DNA from: Geoanaerobacter pelophilus
Lineage (GTDB): Bacteria; Desulfobacterota; Desulfuromonadia; Geobacterales; DSM-12255
Length of the DNA stretch: 64,000 bases
Assembly (NCBI RefSeq): GCF_018476885.1
Contig: NZ_JAHCVJ010000005.1
Coordinates: 310,001 to 374,000, forward strand
Reading direction: 5' to 3'
Part shown: positions 35,174 through 43,420 of the stretch, piece after piece
How the letters are laid out: each line of letters opens with the position of its first letter
Position numbering within the stretch: position 1 is the first letter of the stretch
Translations under genes and position numbers: made by a program
The notes under the pieces: generated by a model
What the model was told of the DNA's origin: nothing
Database searches by the model: none
What the model saw: only the letters and a program-made list of their open reading frames with translations

Positions 35174-35779
35174 ATGAAAACCACAGCTGAAAATATATTA
35201 GTTAGGTCCCTCGGGGGATTCTGCATGTCTCAAGGTTCCCGGAGACTAGAGCTGAAATGGCCGTCAGAGAAAGGGAGAGCTATCTTCTCTGCCCTTCTTT
35301 GTCCCATGGACGAGTATCTTCATTGGGACCGGCTCTGTCGGGTTATTGGCAATGGCGCGCCCGATGCCGAGGTTCGGCAGGATTTGAACCATGAACTGCG
35401 ACTGCTTGCTGAGATGTTCCGGGAGGTGGTCGGTTGTAATCTGGTAGTTGTTTCCAACTGCGGCGTCTGGTTGGATCCCGGGATTGTCACTGTTGATGCC
35501 CGGCTGTTCCGGGATGCGGCCTGCAATGGGTTTGCGGCTATGGCTCAAGGTGATGACAAAAGAGCAGTGCGCTTGTTCCGGGAAGCAGGACTGTTGTACC
35601 GCGGGCCGTTTTTGCCGGAAGATGCCGGGAAAATCATCCATGAGACACGTGTTGAACTTGCTGAGCTTATGGAAGTGGTTGCAGATGCGTTGTCGAGAGA
35701 ATACCGGAGCAGCTGCAGACCCCTGAGCACTCGGAAATTTGCCGCAGCGCCCAGCCGGATTGCGGCATTGACAACCTAG
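35174..35779 (+). CDS. Short BTAD-domain (SARP-like) transcriptional regulator
   Basis: The protein of about 201 residues begins with a winged-helix-like segment (RRLELKWPSEKGRAIFSALL) and continues with a bacterial transcriptional activator (BTAD) region: AAMAQGDDKRAVRLFREAGLLYRGPFLP. This is the arrangement of AfsR/SARP-type activators, here without any extra NB-ARC or sensor domain. It lies 37 bases upstream of the copper receptor, so that operon may be its target. GGGAGGATTG supports the ATG; the longer open frame upstream is not used. Confidence 0.75.
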   Translation: MKTTAENILVRSLGGFCMSQGSRRLELKWPSEKGRAIFSALLCPMDEYLHWDRLCRVIGNGAPDAEVRQDLNHELRLLAEMFREVVGCNLVVVSNCGVWLDPGIVTVDARLFRDAACNGFAAMAQGDDKRAVRLFREAGLLYRGPFLPEDAGKIIHETRVELAELMEVVADALSREYRSSCRPLSTRKFAAAPSRIAALTT

Positions 35780-35816
35780 ATGAACATTTACTTAATTAAT
35801 GCAAAGGAGTGGCTAT

Positions 35817-37838
35817 ATGAAGGTAACTACTACAGCAAAATGGTGCTTAGTGCTTGCTGCCATGTTTTCAGTCGAGGCATTTGGCGCCGAACAACAGTTG
35901 CTTGATGAAATCACGGTGCGCGGCAGCAAAGAACCGCCACAGGAGGAGAGCCTCACCATCCGCGAAGTCAGAGAAAGTCCGGCCAGAGATATGGGCGAAG
36001 CGCTCAAGCAGGTTGAAGGGATCAACAGCGTCAGGAAGGGGGCAATCGCCAATGACGTGGTAATCAGAGGGTTTCAGAAAGACAATATCAATGTCTTTGT
36101 CGACGGCGTTCGTCTCCATGGCGCTTGCCCATCACGCATGGATCCGCCGTCCTTTCATTTTGATTTTGCCGAGATCGAACAGGTCAGGATTGTCAAGGGC
36201 CCCTATGACCTGAAAAATCCGGGAGGGCTGGGCGGCATGATCGATGCCCAGACCAGGAGGCCGGGGCAAGGGTTTGGCTCGGACCTGAGCCTCACCTACG
36301 GTTCCTGGAACAACGTGAACGCCTCGGCTACCGGCTCGTATGGTTCAGAGCGGTATGACGGGCTGCTGGGATACGCTTTTAAGCAGTCCGGGGTGCCGAA
36401 AGCCGGCAATCACAAGCTGATAACCGATATCTATCCGGCAAGCAGCGCAAACCGCTACAAGCCTGGGGAAATCGATGCCACGGCATACGAAATCAATAGC
36501 GGCTGGCTGAAATTCGGCCTTAATCCGACTGGCAACTCCCGCAGTGAAATCAGCTACAGCTATCAGGATGCCGATCATGTCCTTTACCCCTATCTGAAGA
36601 TGGATGCGGACTACGACCGGACGCACCGCCTGAACTGGAGCTATCGGCTGCGGAAGATTTCCCCGCTGGTGCAGGATCTCAAGCTTCAGGCATATTGGGA
36701 CAAGATTGCCCATGTCATGGACGACCGGTTCCGCTTCAGTTCCACGCCGTCCATGGCTGTCACCCGCAGTTATTCGATGAAGACCGATGCCGAAACCCAG
36801 GTGTATGGCGTTAAATTCACGACCTCGCTTGCCGCTGGTCCCGGTACGCTCAACAGCGGCCTAGACTATTACAACAGGAATTGGGATGCGCTGAATCAGC
36901 GGGCAATGTATTTTGCCTACCGCGATCATGCCCTGATCCCGGATGTCTCTATCGACAACCTTGGCATGTTTGCCGAATATGAGCTGCCCATCGGCAATCA
37001 GTGGCAACTAAAAGGTGGCGTGCGCGGTGACCTGACCTGGGCTGAGGCCGGCAAGGGGAATACCATGGTGGCTGCCGGGACCAGTACCGACTTCAGCGAA
37101 GTCAGCGCCAACCTGCAGCTCACCTATGAGCCGGTCAAGGGAGTCGAGCTTTTTACCGGCCTGGGCCGAGGGGTCCGCACCCCCGATCCCCAGGAACTCT
37201 ACCTTGATCTGCCGGGCACCCCGGTGTGGCGCGGCAATCAAGGTCTGAAGCCGACCGTGAATCACCAGGCCGATATCGGCATTAAATACGCAACGAACCG
37301 TTTTTATGTCAATACCTCCCTGTTTTACAGCGATCTGACCGATTATGTGAACTTCTACCAAGCCTCGCCCACTCTCAAGAGTTACCAGAATATCGATGCC
37401 TCCATGTGGGGGGCCGAACTCGGCAGCCAGGTGGCATTGCCGCTCGATCTCTTCCTGCGTGGCTCTTTGTCCTATGTTGAGGCCGAAAACGAGACCGACA
37501 ACCGCCCGCTTGCCGAGATCCCGCCATTGAAAGGGGCAATCTCGCTTCGTTACGACAACGGCACTGCATTCATTGAACTGCTGGAAAACATGGCCCGCAG
37601 GCAGGACCGGACCGACCCCGGGCTCAATGAGCAGGAAACCGCCGGCTGGGCCACCACTGATCTTAAGGCCGGTTATGCCAGCATGGGATTCACGGTCTAC
37701 GCCGGGGTCAATAACCTGTTCGACCAGTATTACTTCAACCATCTCTCCTACGCCCGCGACCCGTTTGTCGGCGGGGTAGGGTACAAGGTTCCGGAAAACG
37801 GCCGTAACTTTTACCTGACCGCGCAGTACAAGTTTTGA
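35817..37838 (+). CDS. TonB-dependent copper receptor, OprC/NosA-like
   Basis: The 673-residue protein has a signal peptide (cleaved after SVEAFGA), a plug domain (about 30-150) with DVVIRGFQKDN, and a barrel ending in YFLTAQYKF-type aromatic residues. GACPSRMDPP places a CxxxM pair at Cys104 and Met108, and AHVMDD places an HxM at His299 and Met301. This CxxxM-HxM set is the copper-binding site of OprC in Pseudomonas. It would import copper with TonB energy. AAAGGAGTGG precedes the ATG. NosL follows. Confidence 0.9.
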   Translation: MKVTTTAKWCLVLAAMFSVEAFGAEQQLLDEITVRGSKEPPQEESLTIREVRESPARDMGEALKQVEGINSVRKGAIANDVVIRGFQKDNINVFVDGVRLHGACPSRMDPPSFHFDFAEIEQVRIVKGPYDLKNPGGLGGMIDAQTRRPGQGFGSDLSLTYGSWNNVNASATGSYGSERYDGLLGYAFKQSGVPKAGNHKLITDIYPASSANRYKPGEIDATAYEINSGWLKFGLNPTGNSRSEISYSYQDADHVLYPYLKMDADYDRTHRLNWSYRLRKISPLVQDLKLQAYWDKIAHVMDDRFRFSSTPSMAVTRSYSMKTDAETQVYGVKFTTSLAAGPGTLNSGLDYYNRNWDALNQRAMYFAYRDHALIPDVSIDNLGMFAEYELPIGNQWQLKGGVRGDLTWAEAGKGNTMVAAGTSTDFSEVSANLQLTYEPVKGVELFTGLGRGVRTPDPQELYLDLPGTPVWRGNQGLKPTVNHQADIGIKYATNRFYVNTSLFYSDLTDYVNFYQASPTLKSYQNIDASMWGAELGSQVALPLDLFLRGSLSYVEAENETDNRPLAEIPPLKGAISLRYDNGTAFIELLENMARRQDRTDPGLNEQETAGWATTDLKAGYASMGFTVYAGVNNLFDQYYFNHLSYARDPFVGGVGYKVPENGRNFYLTAQYKF

Positions 37839-37897
37839 CATTGGCCCAGGGTCCATTATTATTGGATACCGATTACACAATCAGAGGAGGATGAGTG

Positions 37898-38386
37898 ATG
37901 AAAAAATTATGGATGGGAGCTCTGCTGTTCTTTGCGTTATGTTCTGCCGGGATCGCTGCTGACAAGGTTGAAGCTCCGGATGACTGCAAGCATTGCGGCA
38001 TGAACCGGACCAAGTTCAGTCACAGCAGGATGCTGGTGGCCTATGGCGATGGCAGCAGCGCCGGCACCTGCAGCATCAACTGCGTTGTTACCGATCTGAA
38101 CGGCGCCAAGGGGAAGAAACTCAAGTCGGTTCAGGTGGCTGACTATGATACCAAGGGTCTGATTGATGCGAAAAGTGCCACCTGGGTCATCGGCGGCAAC
38201 AAGAAAGGGGTCATGACCAAGGTTGCCAAGTGGGCATTTGCCAAAAAACAGGCGGCTGATAGCTTTGTGAAGGAAAATGGCGGCAAGATCGCCACCTATG
38301 ACGAGGCGCTGAAAATGGCTCAAACCGAGCATGCGCAGCCGACTCCTCCGCAGAATGTTAAAGGCCACGGCGAACATAAGATGTAA
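37898..38386 (+). CDS. nosL: NosL-family copper-binding protein
   Basis: The 162-residue protein has a signal peptide (ending AGIAADK) and the NosL Cu(I) motif DDCKHCGMNRTKFSHSRM, with a second cysteine pair in GTCSINC. The tail is His/Met-rich (GHGEHKM). NosL delivers copper to nitrous oxide reductase NosZ in denitrifiers, but no nos genes are here. Stand-alone NosL next to a TonB copper receptor probably handles copper in the periplasm. It lacks a clear lipobox. GAGGAGG precedes the ATG, and a GTG three bases upstream is possible. Confidence 0.9.
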   Translation: MKKLWMGALLFFALCSAGIAADKVEAPDDCKHCGMNRTKFSHSRMLVAYGDGSSAGTCSINCVVTDLNGAKGKKLKSVQVADYDTKGLIDAKSATWVIGGNKKGVMTKVAKWAFAKKQAADSFVKENGGKIATYDEALKMAQTEHAQPTPPQNVKGHGEHKM

Positions 38387-38410
38387 TTCCCCGGTTCAGG
38401 CTCAAACGCA

Positions 38411-38447
38411 AAAGACCGCATCTTGTTCATAAGATGCGGTCTTTTTT
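38411..38447. terminator. Bidirectional terminator between nosL and typA
   Basis: AAAGACCGCATCTT pairs perfectly with AAGATGCGGTCTTT around a 6 nt loop. T runs flank both sides, so it can end both convergent genes. Confidence 0.9.
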
Positions 38448-38470
38448 ATTCACTCCGTATGCGAGGAGGT

Positions 38471-40270
38471 CTAGTTTTTGCGCTTCCTCTTGGTCGGTTC
38501 CAGCTCTTTCTTGCGCAGCCGGATCGACTTCGGCGTTACCTCTACCAGCTCATCGTCGTCTATGAACTCCAGCGCCTGCTCCAGGGTCAGGATGCGCGGC
38601 GGTGCCAGCTTTAAGGCGTCATCGGAGCCCGAGGCACGGACGTTGGTCAGCTTCTTCCCTTTGCACGGGTTCACGTCCAGGTCATTGTCTTTGGCGTGCT
38701 GGCCGATGATCATACCACCGTAGACCTCGATGCCGGGGCCGAGGAACAGAATCCCCCGTGGTTGGAGTCCGTCCAGCGAGTAGCCGGTAGTCTCGCCGTT
38801 CTCCATGGCGATGAGCACACCGTTTTTCCTGCCGGGGATCTCGCCCTTGTACGGGGCGTAATCGTGGAAGGTGTGAGTCATAACGGCAGTACCGCGGGTA
38901 TCGGTGAGCACCTCGCTGCGCAGGCCGATCAGGCCGCGAGCCGGGATGACAAATTCCAGGCGGATGAACTCGCCCATCGGCTGCATGGAGGTCATCTCCC
39001 CCTTGCGCGGCCCCATCTTCTCGATGATCGCCCCCTGGAACTCACTCGGCACGTCCACCACCAGGTATTCCATCGGCTCCAGTTTCTTGCCGTTTACCTC
39101 GCGGAAAATAACCTCCGGCTTGGAGACCGCCATTTCAAACCCTTCACGGCGCATATTCTCGATCAGGATCGAGAGGTGCAGTTCGCCGCGGCCAGAAACC
39201 TTGAAGGTATCGGCGTTGTCGGTATCTTCGACCCGCAGGGAGACATTGGTACGCAGCTCCTTGTCGAGACGCTCGCGGATGTTGCGGGAGGTGACCATTT
39301 TCCCCTCGCGACCGGCAAACGGAGAGTTGTTGACGATGAAGTTCATGCTGATGGTCGGCTCGTCAATGGCGACGTAGGGGAGTGCCTCGGGCGCTTCCGC
39401 ACTGGCCAGGGTCTCGCCGATACCGACATCGTCAAATCCGGCAATAGTGACGATGTCGCCGGTCACGGCCTCGGGGATCTCCACCTGCTTCAGCCCTTCG
39501 TAGCCGAGCAGCTTGCTGATCCGACCTTTGCTGATGGCGCCGTTCTGTTTGATCAGGGCCAGGGTTTCGCCGGTCTTGACCTTGCCGCTATAGATCTTGC
39601 CGGTGGCGATCCGACCGATGTAGTCGTTGTAGTCGATGTTGGTCACCAGCAGCTGGAACGGTGCCTTGGCATCACCCTTTGGCGGGTGAACATTACTCTC
39701 GACCACGGCAAAAAGCGGCTCCATGCTGGTGGATTCTGAGGTCATGTCCAGTTTGGCATAGCCCATCTTGGCGCTGGTGTAGACGATCGGGAAGTCGAGC
39801 TGCTCGTCATTGGCGTTCAGTTCGCAGAACAGGTCGAACACCATGTCCACCACCTCGTCCGCTCGGGCGCCGGGACGGTCGATCTTGTTGATAACTACGA
39901 TCGGCTTCAGCCCCAGGTCGAGGGACTTTTTCAGCACGAAGCGGGTCTGGGGCATCGGGCCGTCCAGGGCGTCCACCAGCAACAACACTGAATCGACCAT
40001 GGTCAGGACCCGCTCCACCTCGCCGCCGAAGTCGGCGTGACCTGGAGTGTCGACGATATTGATCTTGTAACGGCCATGATGCACCGACAGGTTCTTGGAG
40101 AGGATGGTGATCCCCCGCTCTTTTTCCAGGTCATTGGAATCCATGACCCGTTCGGTGATCGCCTCGTTTTCCCGGAAAACCCCGGCATGCTTCAGCATGG
40201 CGTCAACCAGGGTGGTTTTGCCGTGGTCTACGTGGGCGATGATGGCGATGTTGCGGATTAGCTCTTGCAT
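38471..40270 (-). CDS. typA: Translational GTPase TypA/BipA
   Basis: The 599-residue GTPase shows G1 [16 protein letters not shown]3 DTPGHADF and G4 NKIDRPGA, then the EF-G-like domains and the C-terminal domain specific to BipA ([19 protein letters not shown]). It acts on the 70S ribosome in stress and in 50S assembly. It has the normal length for the family. A terminator separates it from the upstream gene, so it has its own promoter. Confidence 0.98.
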   Translation of the reverse strand: MQELIRNIAIIAHVDHGKTTLVDAMLKHAGVFRENEAITERVMDSNDLEKERGITILSKNLSVHHGRYKINIVDTPGHADFGGEVERVLTMVDSVLLLVDALDGPMPQTRFVLKKSLDLGLKPIVVINKIDRPGARADEVVDMVFDLFCELNANDEQLDFPIVYTSAKMGYAKLDMTSESTSMEPLFAVVESNVHPPKGDAKAPFQLLVTNIDYNDYIGRIATGKIYSGKVKTGETLALIKQNGAISKGRISKLLGYEGLKQVEIPEAVTGDIVTIAGFDDVGIGETLASAEAPEALPYVAIDEPTISMNFIVNNSPFAGREGKMVTSRNIRERLDKELRTNVSLRVEDTDNADTFKVSGRGELHLSILIENMRREGFEMAVSKPEVIFREVNGKKLEPMEYLVVDVPSEFQGAIIEKMGPRKGEMTSMQPMGEFIRLEFVIPARGLIGLRSEVLTDTRGTAVMTHTFHDYAPYKGEIPGRKNGVLIAMENGETTGYSLDGLQPRGILFLGPGIEVYGGMIIGQHAKDNDLDVNPCKGKKLTNVRASGSDDALKLAPPRILTLEQALEFIDDDELVEVTPKSIRLRKKELEPTKRKRKN

Positions 40271-40320
40271 TACTCTTTCTCCTGGGAAATCCCTGTTTCT
40301 TTCAATTCTGGTGCTTTGGC

Positions 40321-40351
40321 AAAAAAAAGAGACGGGCTTTGTTGCCCGTCT
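40321..40351 (-). terminator. Terminator after the TIGR02757 gene
   Basis: On the minus strand an 8 bp stem AGACGGGC / GCCCGTCT is followed by a run of T. It lies between the TIGR02757 stop at 40393 and typA. Confidence 0.85.
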
Positions 40352-40392
40352 AAAAACGTTACTTTATGACACTAACTGCCGAAAAAAGCAAG

Positions 40393-41259
40393 TTAGTTTT
40401 TAGTAATGCCGCTGCAGATCCCGGCAATGTCGCAGCTCAGGCAGGCGTTTCTGCCGCTCTTGCCGCATCCCTCGGATATTCCCAGGTGGCAGATGGAAAA
40501 ATCGTATTTAACCGGGTCCTGTGGGTCGAGTAACGCCAGTGCGGCGGTTATCTCCTGGGCGGCCTTCCAGTCTGCCTGCCTGCGTTGGGTGAACCCGAGA
40601 TATCGACCGATCCTGTGGATATGGGCATCCACCGGGATGATAAGCTGTGCCGGTGACAACCCCTGCCAGATACCCAAATCGATGCCGTCAGCCGGGCGCA
40701 CCATCCAGCGCAGGTACATGCAGAGCCGCTTGCAGGCGCTCCCTCCGGCAGGTGAGGGGAAAAAAAACGGGAAATACGAATCCTTGGGGATACCGCCAGT
40801 TCCGAACACCGGGGCATAATCCATGGCCAGGATCCTGGCGGCGAAGGCTTCCATCCCTTGGGCAATCCCGGCAGTGTCAGGAGCAAATCCTTTGAGGAAG
40901 AACGACTCGATGGTGTCGGCCTCGGTAAGCATTTGCCGGACAGCCAACAGCAGGGCGCACAGGTCGCGGCTGTCATTGAATCGGTGCTTGAAACCGCTGA
41001 AGAGTGCGAGTCCGGAGCGAGGTTCGAATCTTTCCACGAAGCGGCGCGGCTCCGGCCCGATTGCCGAGAAGATGCGCTCCAGGTTTCTCAGGATGATCTT
41101 GACGTTGCCATAGGCGAATGATGCGGCGATGAGGCCGGCTACCTCCTGATCCTTAGGATCTTGGTAGCGGTGGCAGAACGAAAGCGGGTCGTTGTTGAGA
41201 TGGGCCTGCGAGCGGGCTTCGTACAGGTTATCGAGGATGGTCTTGAGCGAACGGTTCAT
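40393..41259 (-). CDS. TIGR02757 (DUF2400) family protein
   Basis: The protein of about 288 residues fits TIGR02757 in length and pattern ([54 protein letters not shown]). It ends with a cysteine set ([18 protein letters not shown]) able to hold an iron-sulfur cluster. The [13 protein letters not shown] region recalls the helix-hairpin-helix of endonuclease III-type glycosylases, so a DNA-repair-like role is possible but unproven. The ATG at 41259 is preferred over the longer frame because the domain starts there and AAGG lies nine bases upstream. Confidence 0.85.
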   Translation of the reverse strand: MNRSLKTILDNLYEARSQAHLNNDPLSFCHRYQDPKDQEVAGLIAASFAYGNVKIILRNLERIFSAIGPEPRRFVERFEPRSGLALFSGFKHRFNDSRDLCALLLAVRQMLTEADTIESFFLKGFAPDTAGIAQGMEAFAARILAMDYAPVFGTGGIPKDSYFPFFFPSPAGGSACKRLCMYLRWMVRPADGIDLGIWQGLSPAQLIIPVDAHIHRIGRYLGFTQRRQADWKAAQEITAALALLDPQDPVKYDFSICHLGISEGCGKSGRNACLSCDIAGICSGITKN

Positions 41260-41489
41260 GATCGGATGCCTTACCGGTTCTGAAATACGATTGGGGCGAG
41301 TATAGCCCACCACCGGCAGCGTGGCAACAGATCGCTTGAATGAATCGGTGCAGCCGGAGCGTTCACCGCTGCTTCCCTCTCTCCCGGCAGGAATCCCGAT
41401 TATCCCGCCAAACCTGTTCGATTGTGATAGAGCTCCGGCATGAGCCGGTGTTGCACTTAGTTGGATCCTCGGTTTTTGTACTTCCGGCC

Positions 41490-41518
41490 TTGACTCATGT
41501 AAACAAATTGTTTATCGT
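41490..41518 (+). promoter_or_regulatory. Promoter and operator of the higBA operon
   Basis: TTGACT and TATCGT are 17 bases apart. Between them TAAACAA-a-TTGTTTA (41500-41514) is a perfect inverted repeat covering the spacer and the start of the -10 box. A second palindrome GTTTGCAAAC (41536-41545) lies just inside higB. HigA-type antitoxins usually repress their own operon by binding such sites. Confidence 0.6.
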
Positions 41519-41524
41519 TGACCC

Positions 41525-41806
41525 ATGATTGTATCGTTTGCAAACAAAGAAACTGAAAAGCTCTTTGCAACGGGAAAGTCTAAAAAGCTCCCTCCGGAAA
41601 TTATTGTTCGTGCGATCATGCGGCTGGCGCAGTTGGACAGTGCACGCGAAGTTTCGGATTTGCTTATGCCGCCATCGAACCGTCTTGAAGCTCTGTCCGG
41701 CAATCGGCCAGGGCAGTGGAGCATCAGAATAAACGATCAGTGGCGCATCTGTTTTTCATTCGCCAACGGCGAAGCAACGGCAGTAGAAATAACCGATTAC
41801 CATTAA
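41525..41806 (+). CDS. higB: HigB-type toxin, RelE superfamily
   Basis: The 93-residue protein matches the HigB (plasmid maintenance killer) toxins: LEALSGNRPGQWSIRINDQWRICF is the conserved core with the basic residues used in mRNA cleavage on the ribosome. Here the toxin gene comes first, as is usual in higBA. The antitoxin gene starts 11 bases later with a perfect ribosome site. The operon is oriented opposite to the neighbouring small genes, and its own promoter is present. Confidence 0.93.
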   Translation: MIVSFANKETEKLFATGKSKKLPPEIIVRAIMRLAQLDSAREVSDLLMPPSNRLEALSGNRPGQWSIRINDQWRICFSFANGEATAVEITDYH

Positions 41807-41817
41807 GGAGAAAATCC

Positions 41818-42120
41818 ATGGCGATTACAAACGGGCTTCCTCCGATACATCCCGGGGTGTTCCTGAAAGAAATACTTGATGAGCTTAATATCTCTCAGAA
41901 TGCCTTCGCTCAAGCGATCGGCGTTTCGCCGATGCGGGTATCGCATGTCATCAAAGGTACACGTCCAGTTACTGCAGAGTTGGCACTGCTGTTTGGCAAG
42001 GTGTTTGGCCAAACGCCTACATACTGGATGAATTTACAGACTAGCTACGACCTCAAAACTGCCGAAAAAGCACTGATGCAGAAAGTACGTCAAGTTCAAC
42101 CCTTTTCCCGTGCAGCGTAA
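41818..42120 (+). CDS. higA: HigA-type antitoxin, XRE family
   Basis: The 100-residue protein has the typical HigA start (PPIHPGVFLKEILDEL) and an XRE helix-turn-helix (ISQNAFAQAIGVSPMRVSHVIKG) with the family-specific PTYWMNLQTSYDL. It neutralises HigB and probably represses the operon at the palindrome in the promoter. AAGGAGAAAATCC precedes the ATG. Longer frames upstream overlap higB and are not used. Confidence 0.93.
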   Translation: MAITNGLPPIHPGVFLKEILDELNISQNAFAQAIGVSPMRVSHVIKGTRPVTAELALLFGKVFGQTPTYWMNLQTSYDLKTAEKALMQKVRQVQPFSRAA

Positions 42121-42271
42121 AATCGCCACGACAATTTCCTGATTTCAAGGTCTATAAAGAATCGCGCTGAATTGTCGATTGTGCCTGGCCCATGGTCAAG
42201 GCGCCTTACACAAAAACATCGAATTGTTTATCTTAGTTCGTGACGACCGCAGTGACTTCCTCCAGGCAAGA

Positions 42272-42331
42272 TACCAACGCCAGAGAGCACAGCGGCGGCG
42301 TAAGCCGACCGTCTGCCGCGCGTAGTTGGGC
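42272..42331 (-). other. attC-like recombination site 1 (60 bp)
   Basis: Read on the minus strand, one base after the stop of the small secreted protein gene, the 60 bp element starts with GCCCAAC (perfect RYYYAAC) and ends with GTTGGTA (5/7 of GTTRRRY). Inside, CAGaCGGtCGGC pairs with GCCGCCGCTG around TTAC, leaving two bulged bases, both on the same arm. Length, ends and one-sided bulges are those of an integron attC (59-base element). Confidence 0.65.
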
Positions 42332-42332
42332 T

Positions 42333-42761
42333 CTATTTCACCCGCTTCGGAAGGACGATATATAATTTGCCACTCTTTTCTCCAAGCGGGAAGGACCATG
42401 TGCTTTCGTCTTTTTTTGTGGTAATCATTTTTATTTCTACATTGCTGATAATCTTAAGGTTTGGCCCGTACTTCACGCTGTTATGAACATAGCCTTCATT
42501 ATCTTCTTTGGTTGCCTTGATGATTGATACTTTTTCAACTTGGCCACTCTTTACGAGCTCTTTATCCCTTTTCAAGGTTTCGTCGTGCTCCTCTTTGGTA
42601 ACGCCTTCCCAGCAGTATAAGTCGGATAAGACTGTTGCATCTTTGTTTTTGAATGCTTTTGTCACGAGGGCAACGATTCGTGCCTCTTCTTTGGCAGAAG
42701 CGGCAAAAGCACCTGGGACGATAATTTGGAGCATACAGGCGATAAGAATCAATCTTTTCAT
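42333..42761 (-). CDS. Small secreted protein of unknown function (cassette gene)
   Basis: The 142-residue protein has a signal peptide (ILIACMLQIIVPGAFAASA) and a charged alpha/beta mature part with one cysteine. I do not recognise a family. Base composition is clearly more A/T-rich than in the flanking core genes. The gene starts 20 bases after attC-like site 2 and ends one base before site 1, which is the exact layout of an integron cassette. A GAAAAGAAAGA stretch precedes the ATG. Confidence 0.75.
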   Translation of the reverse strand: MKRLILIACMLQIIVPGAFAASAKEEARIVALVTKAFKNKDATVLSDLYCWEGVTKEEHDETLKRDKELVKSGQVEKVSIIKATKEDNEGYVHNSVKYGPNLKIISNVEIKMITTKKDESTWSFPLGEKSGKLYIVLPKRVK

Positions 42762-42780
42762 GGGTATCTTTCTTTTCGTT

Positions 42781-42839
42781 GTCCAACGCGTGGGGGCGCA
42801 CCAGCGCGTCAGCGCCTGTGTGCCGCCGCCTGGTTATGC
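42781..42839 (-). other. attC-like recombination site 2 (59 bp)
   Basis: Read on the minus strand, the 59 bp element begins with GCATAAC (6/7 of RYYYAAC) and ends with GTTGGAC (perfect GTTRRRY). The arms GGCgGCACaCAGgCGC and GCGCTGGTGCGCC pair around TGAC with three bulged bases, all on the same arm as in site 1. It lies 16 bases after the stop of the 94-residue protein gene. This is the standard architecture of an attC site. Confidence 0.7.
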
Positions 42840-42855
42840 ATCTACAGCGGTGGAG

Positions 42856-43140
42856 CTAATTCACTGGGTCCGGAGACATTTTGTGCTCGCCCTTGAAATA
42901 GTGCCCCCCTATGCAATACTCTGAATCTCGCTTTACTCGATGTTCGACATGATCTTTTGGGCCATGCTCTACATTTTGTTTATGAACTCTGACGCGGCCA
43001 TGACAATGGACACACCTAATATTATTATGTTCTCCGCTAGTTAATGCAGAAACTTCGACCTCCACCCATTTCCAGATTTTTTCATCATTAATCTTGAATA
43101 GTCGTTTCTGCTCACATTTTGTCATCAAATCGTGAGACAT
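42856..43140 (-). CDS. Small His/Cys-rich protein of unknown function
   Basis: The 94-residue protein has a conserved-looking core IRCVHCHGRVRVHKQ and a tail CIGGHYFKGEHKM. Two or three cysteines and several histidines could bind zinc. No signal peptide or membrane segment is seen. Similar small proteins are widespread as hypotheticals, but I cannot name the function. GGAGGAGATC is its ribosome site. It is followed at 42839 by attC-like site 2 and so appears to be the last gene of a cassette. Confidence 0.75.
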   Translation of the reverse strand: MSHDLMTKCEQKRLFKINDEKIWKWVEVEVSALTSGEHNNIRCVHCHGRVRVHKQNVEHGPKDHVEHRVKRDSEYCIGGHYFKGEHKMSPDPVN

Positions 43141-43168
43141 GATCTCCTCCAGTGATGTTTCCTGACCG

Positions 43169-43420
43169 TTAGAATAGAAGTTGTTGGCGAACTAGATTTG
43201 CCCCACACACGTTTTCAACAAACACATCGATGTCGCAATGTTGGGTCAAGTTCTTGAAGGATTCGCCGCCCATGCTGTAGAAATCGTGATGACTTAGAAC
43301 GTCCCCGACTTCTGGCTCAGAAGAATCCAGTAATTCGAAGATCACGAATTCGCCCATTTCTTCGATTTCTGCTGCGTACATGCCTCTCTTCGGATTAATC
43401 ATTCTCACTATGGCTTTCAT
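43169..43420 (-). CDS. Small acidic protein of unknown function
   Basis: The 83-residue protein (MKAIVRMINPKRGMYAAEI...) is acidic with a short beta-rich N-terminus, and I do not recognise it. The GVxxxE-type layout recalls small cold-shock-like or OB-fold proteins only vaguely. The ATG at 43420 follows GGAGAGAGAAG and is preferred over one five codons upstream. The next gene starts 28 bases after its stop without a recombination site between, so the two may share one cassette. Confidence 0.65.
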   Translation of the reverse strand: MKAIVRMINPKRGMYAAEIEEMGEFVIFELLDSSEPEVGDVLSHHDFYSMGGESFKNLTQHCDIDVFVENVCGANLVRQQLLF

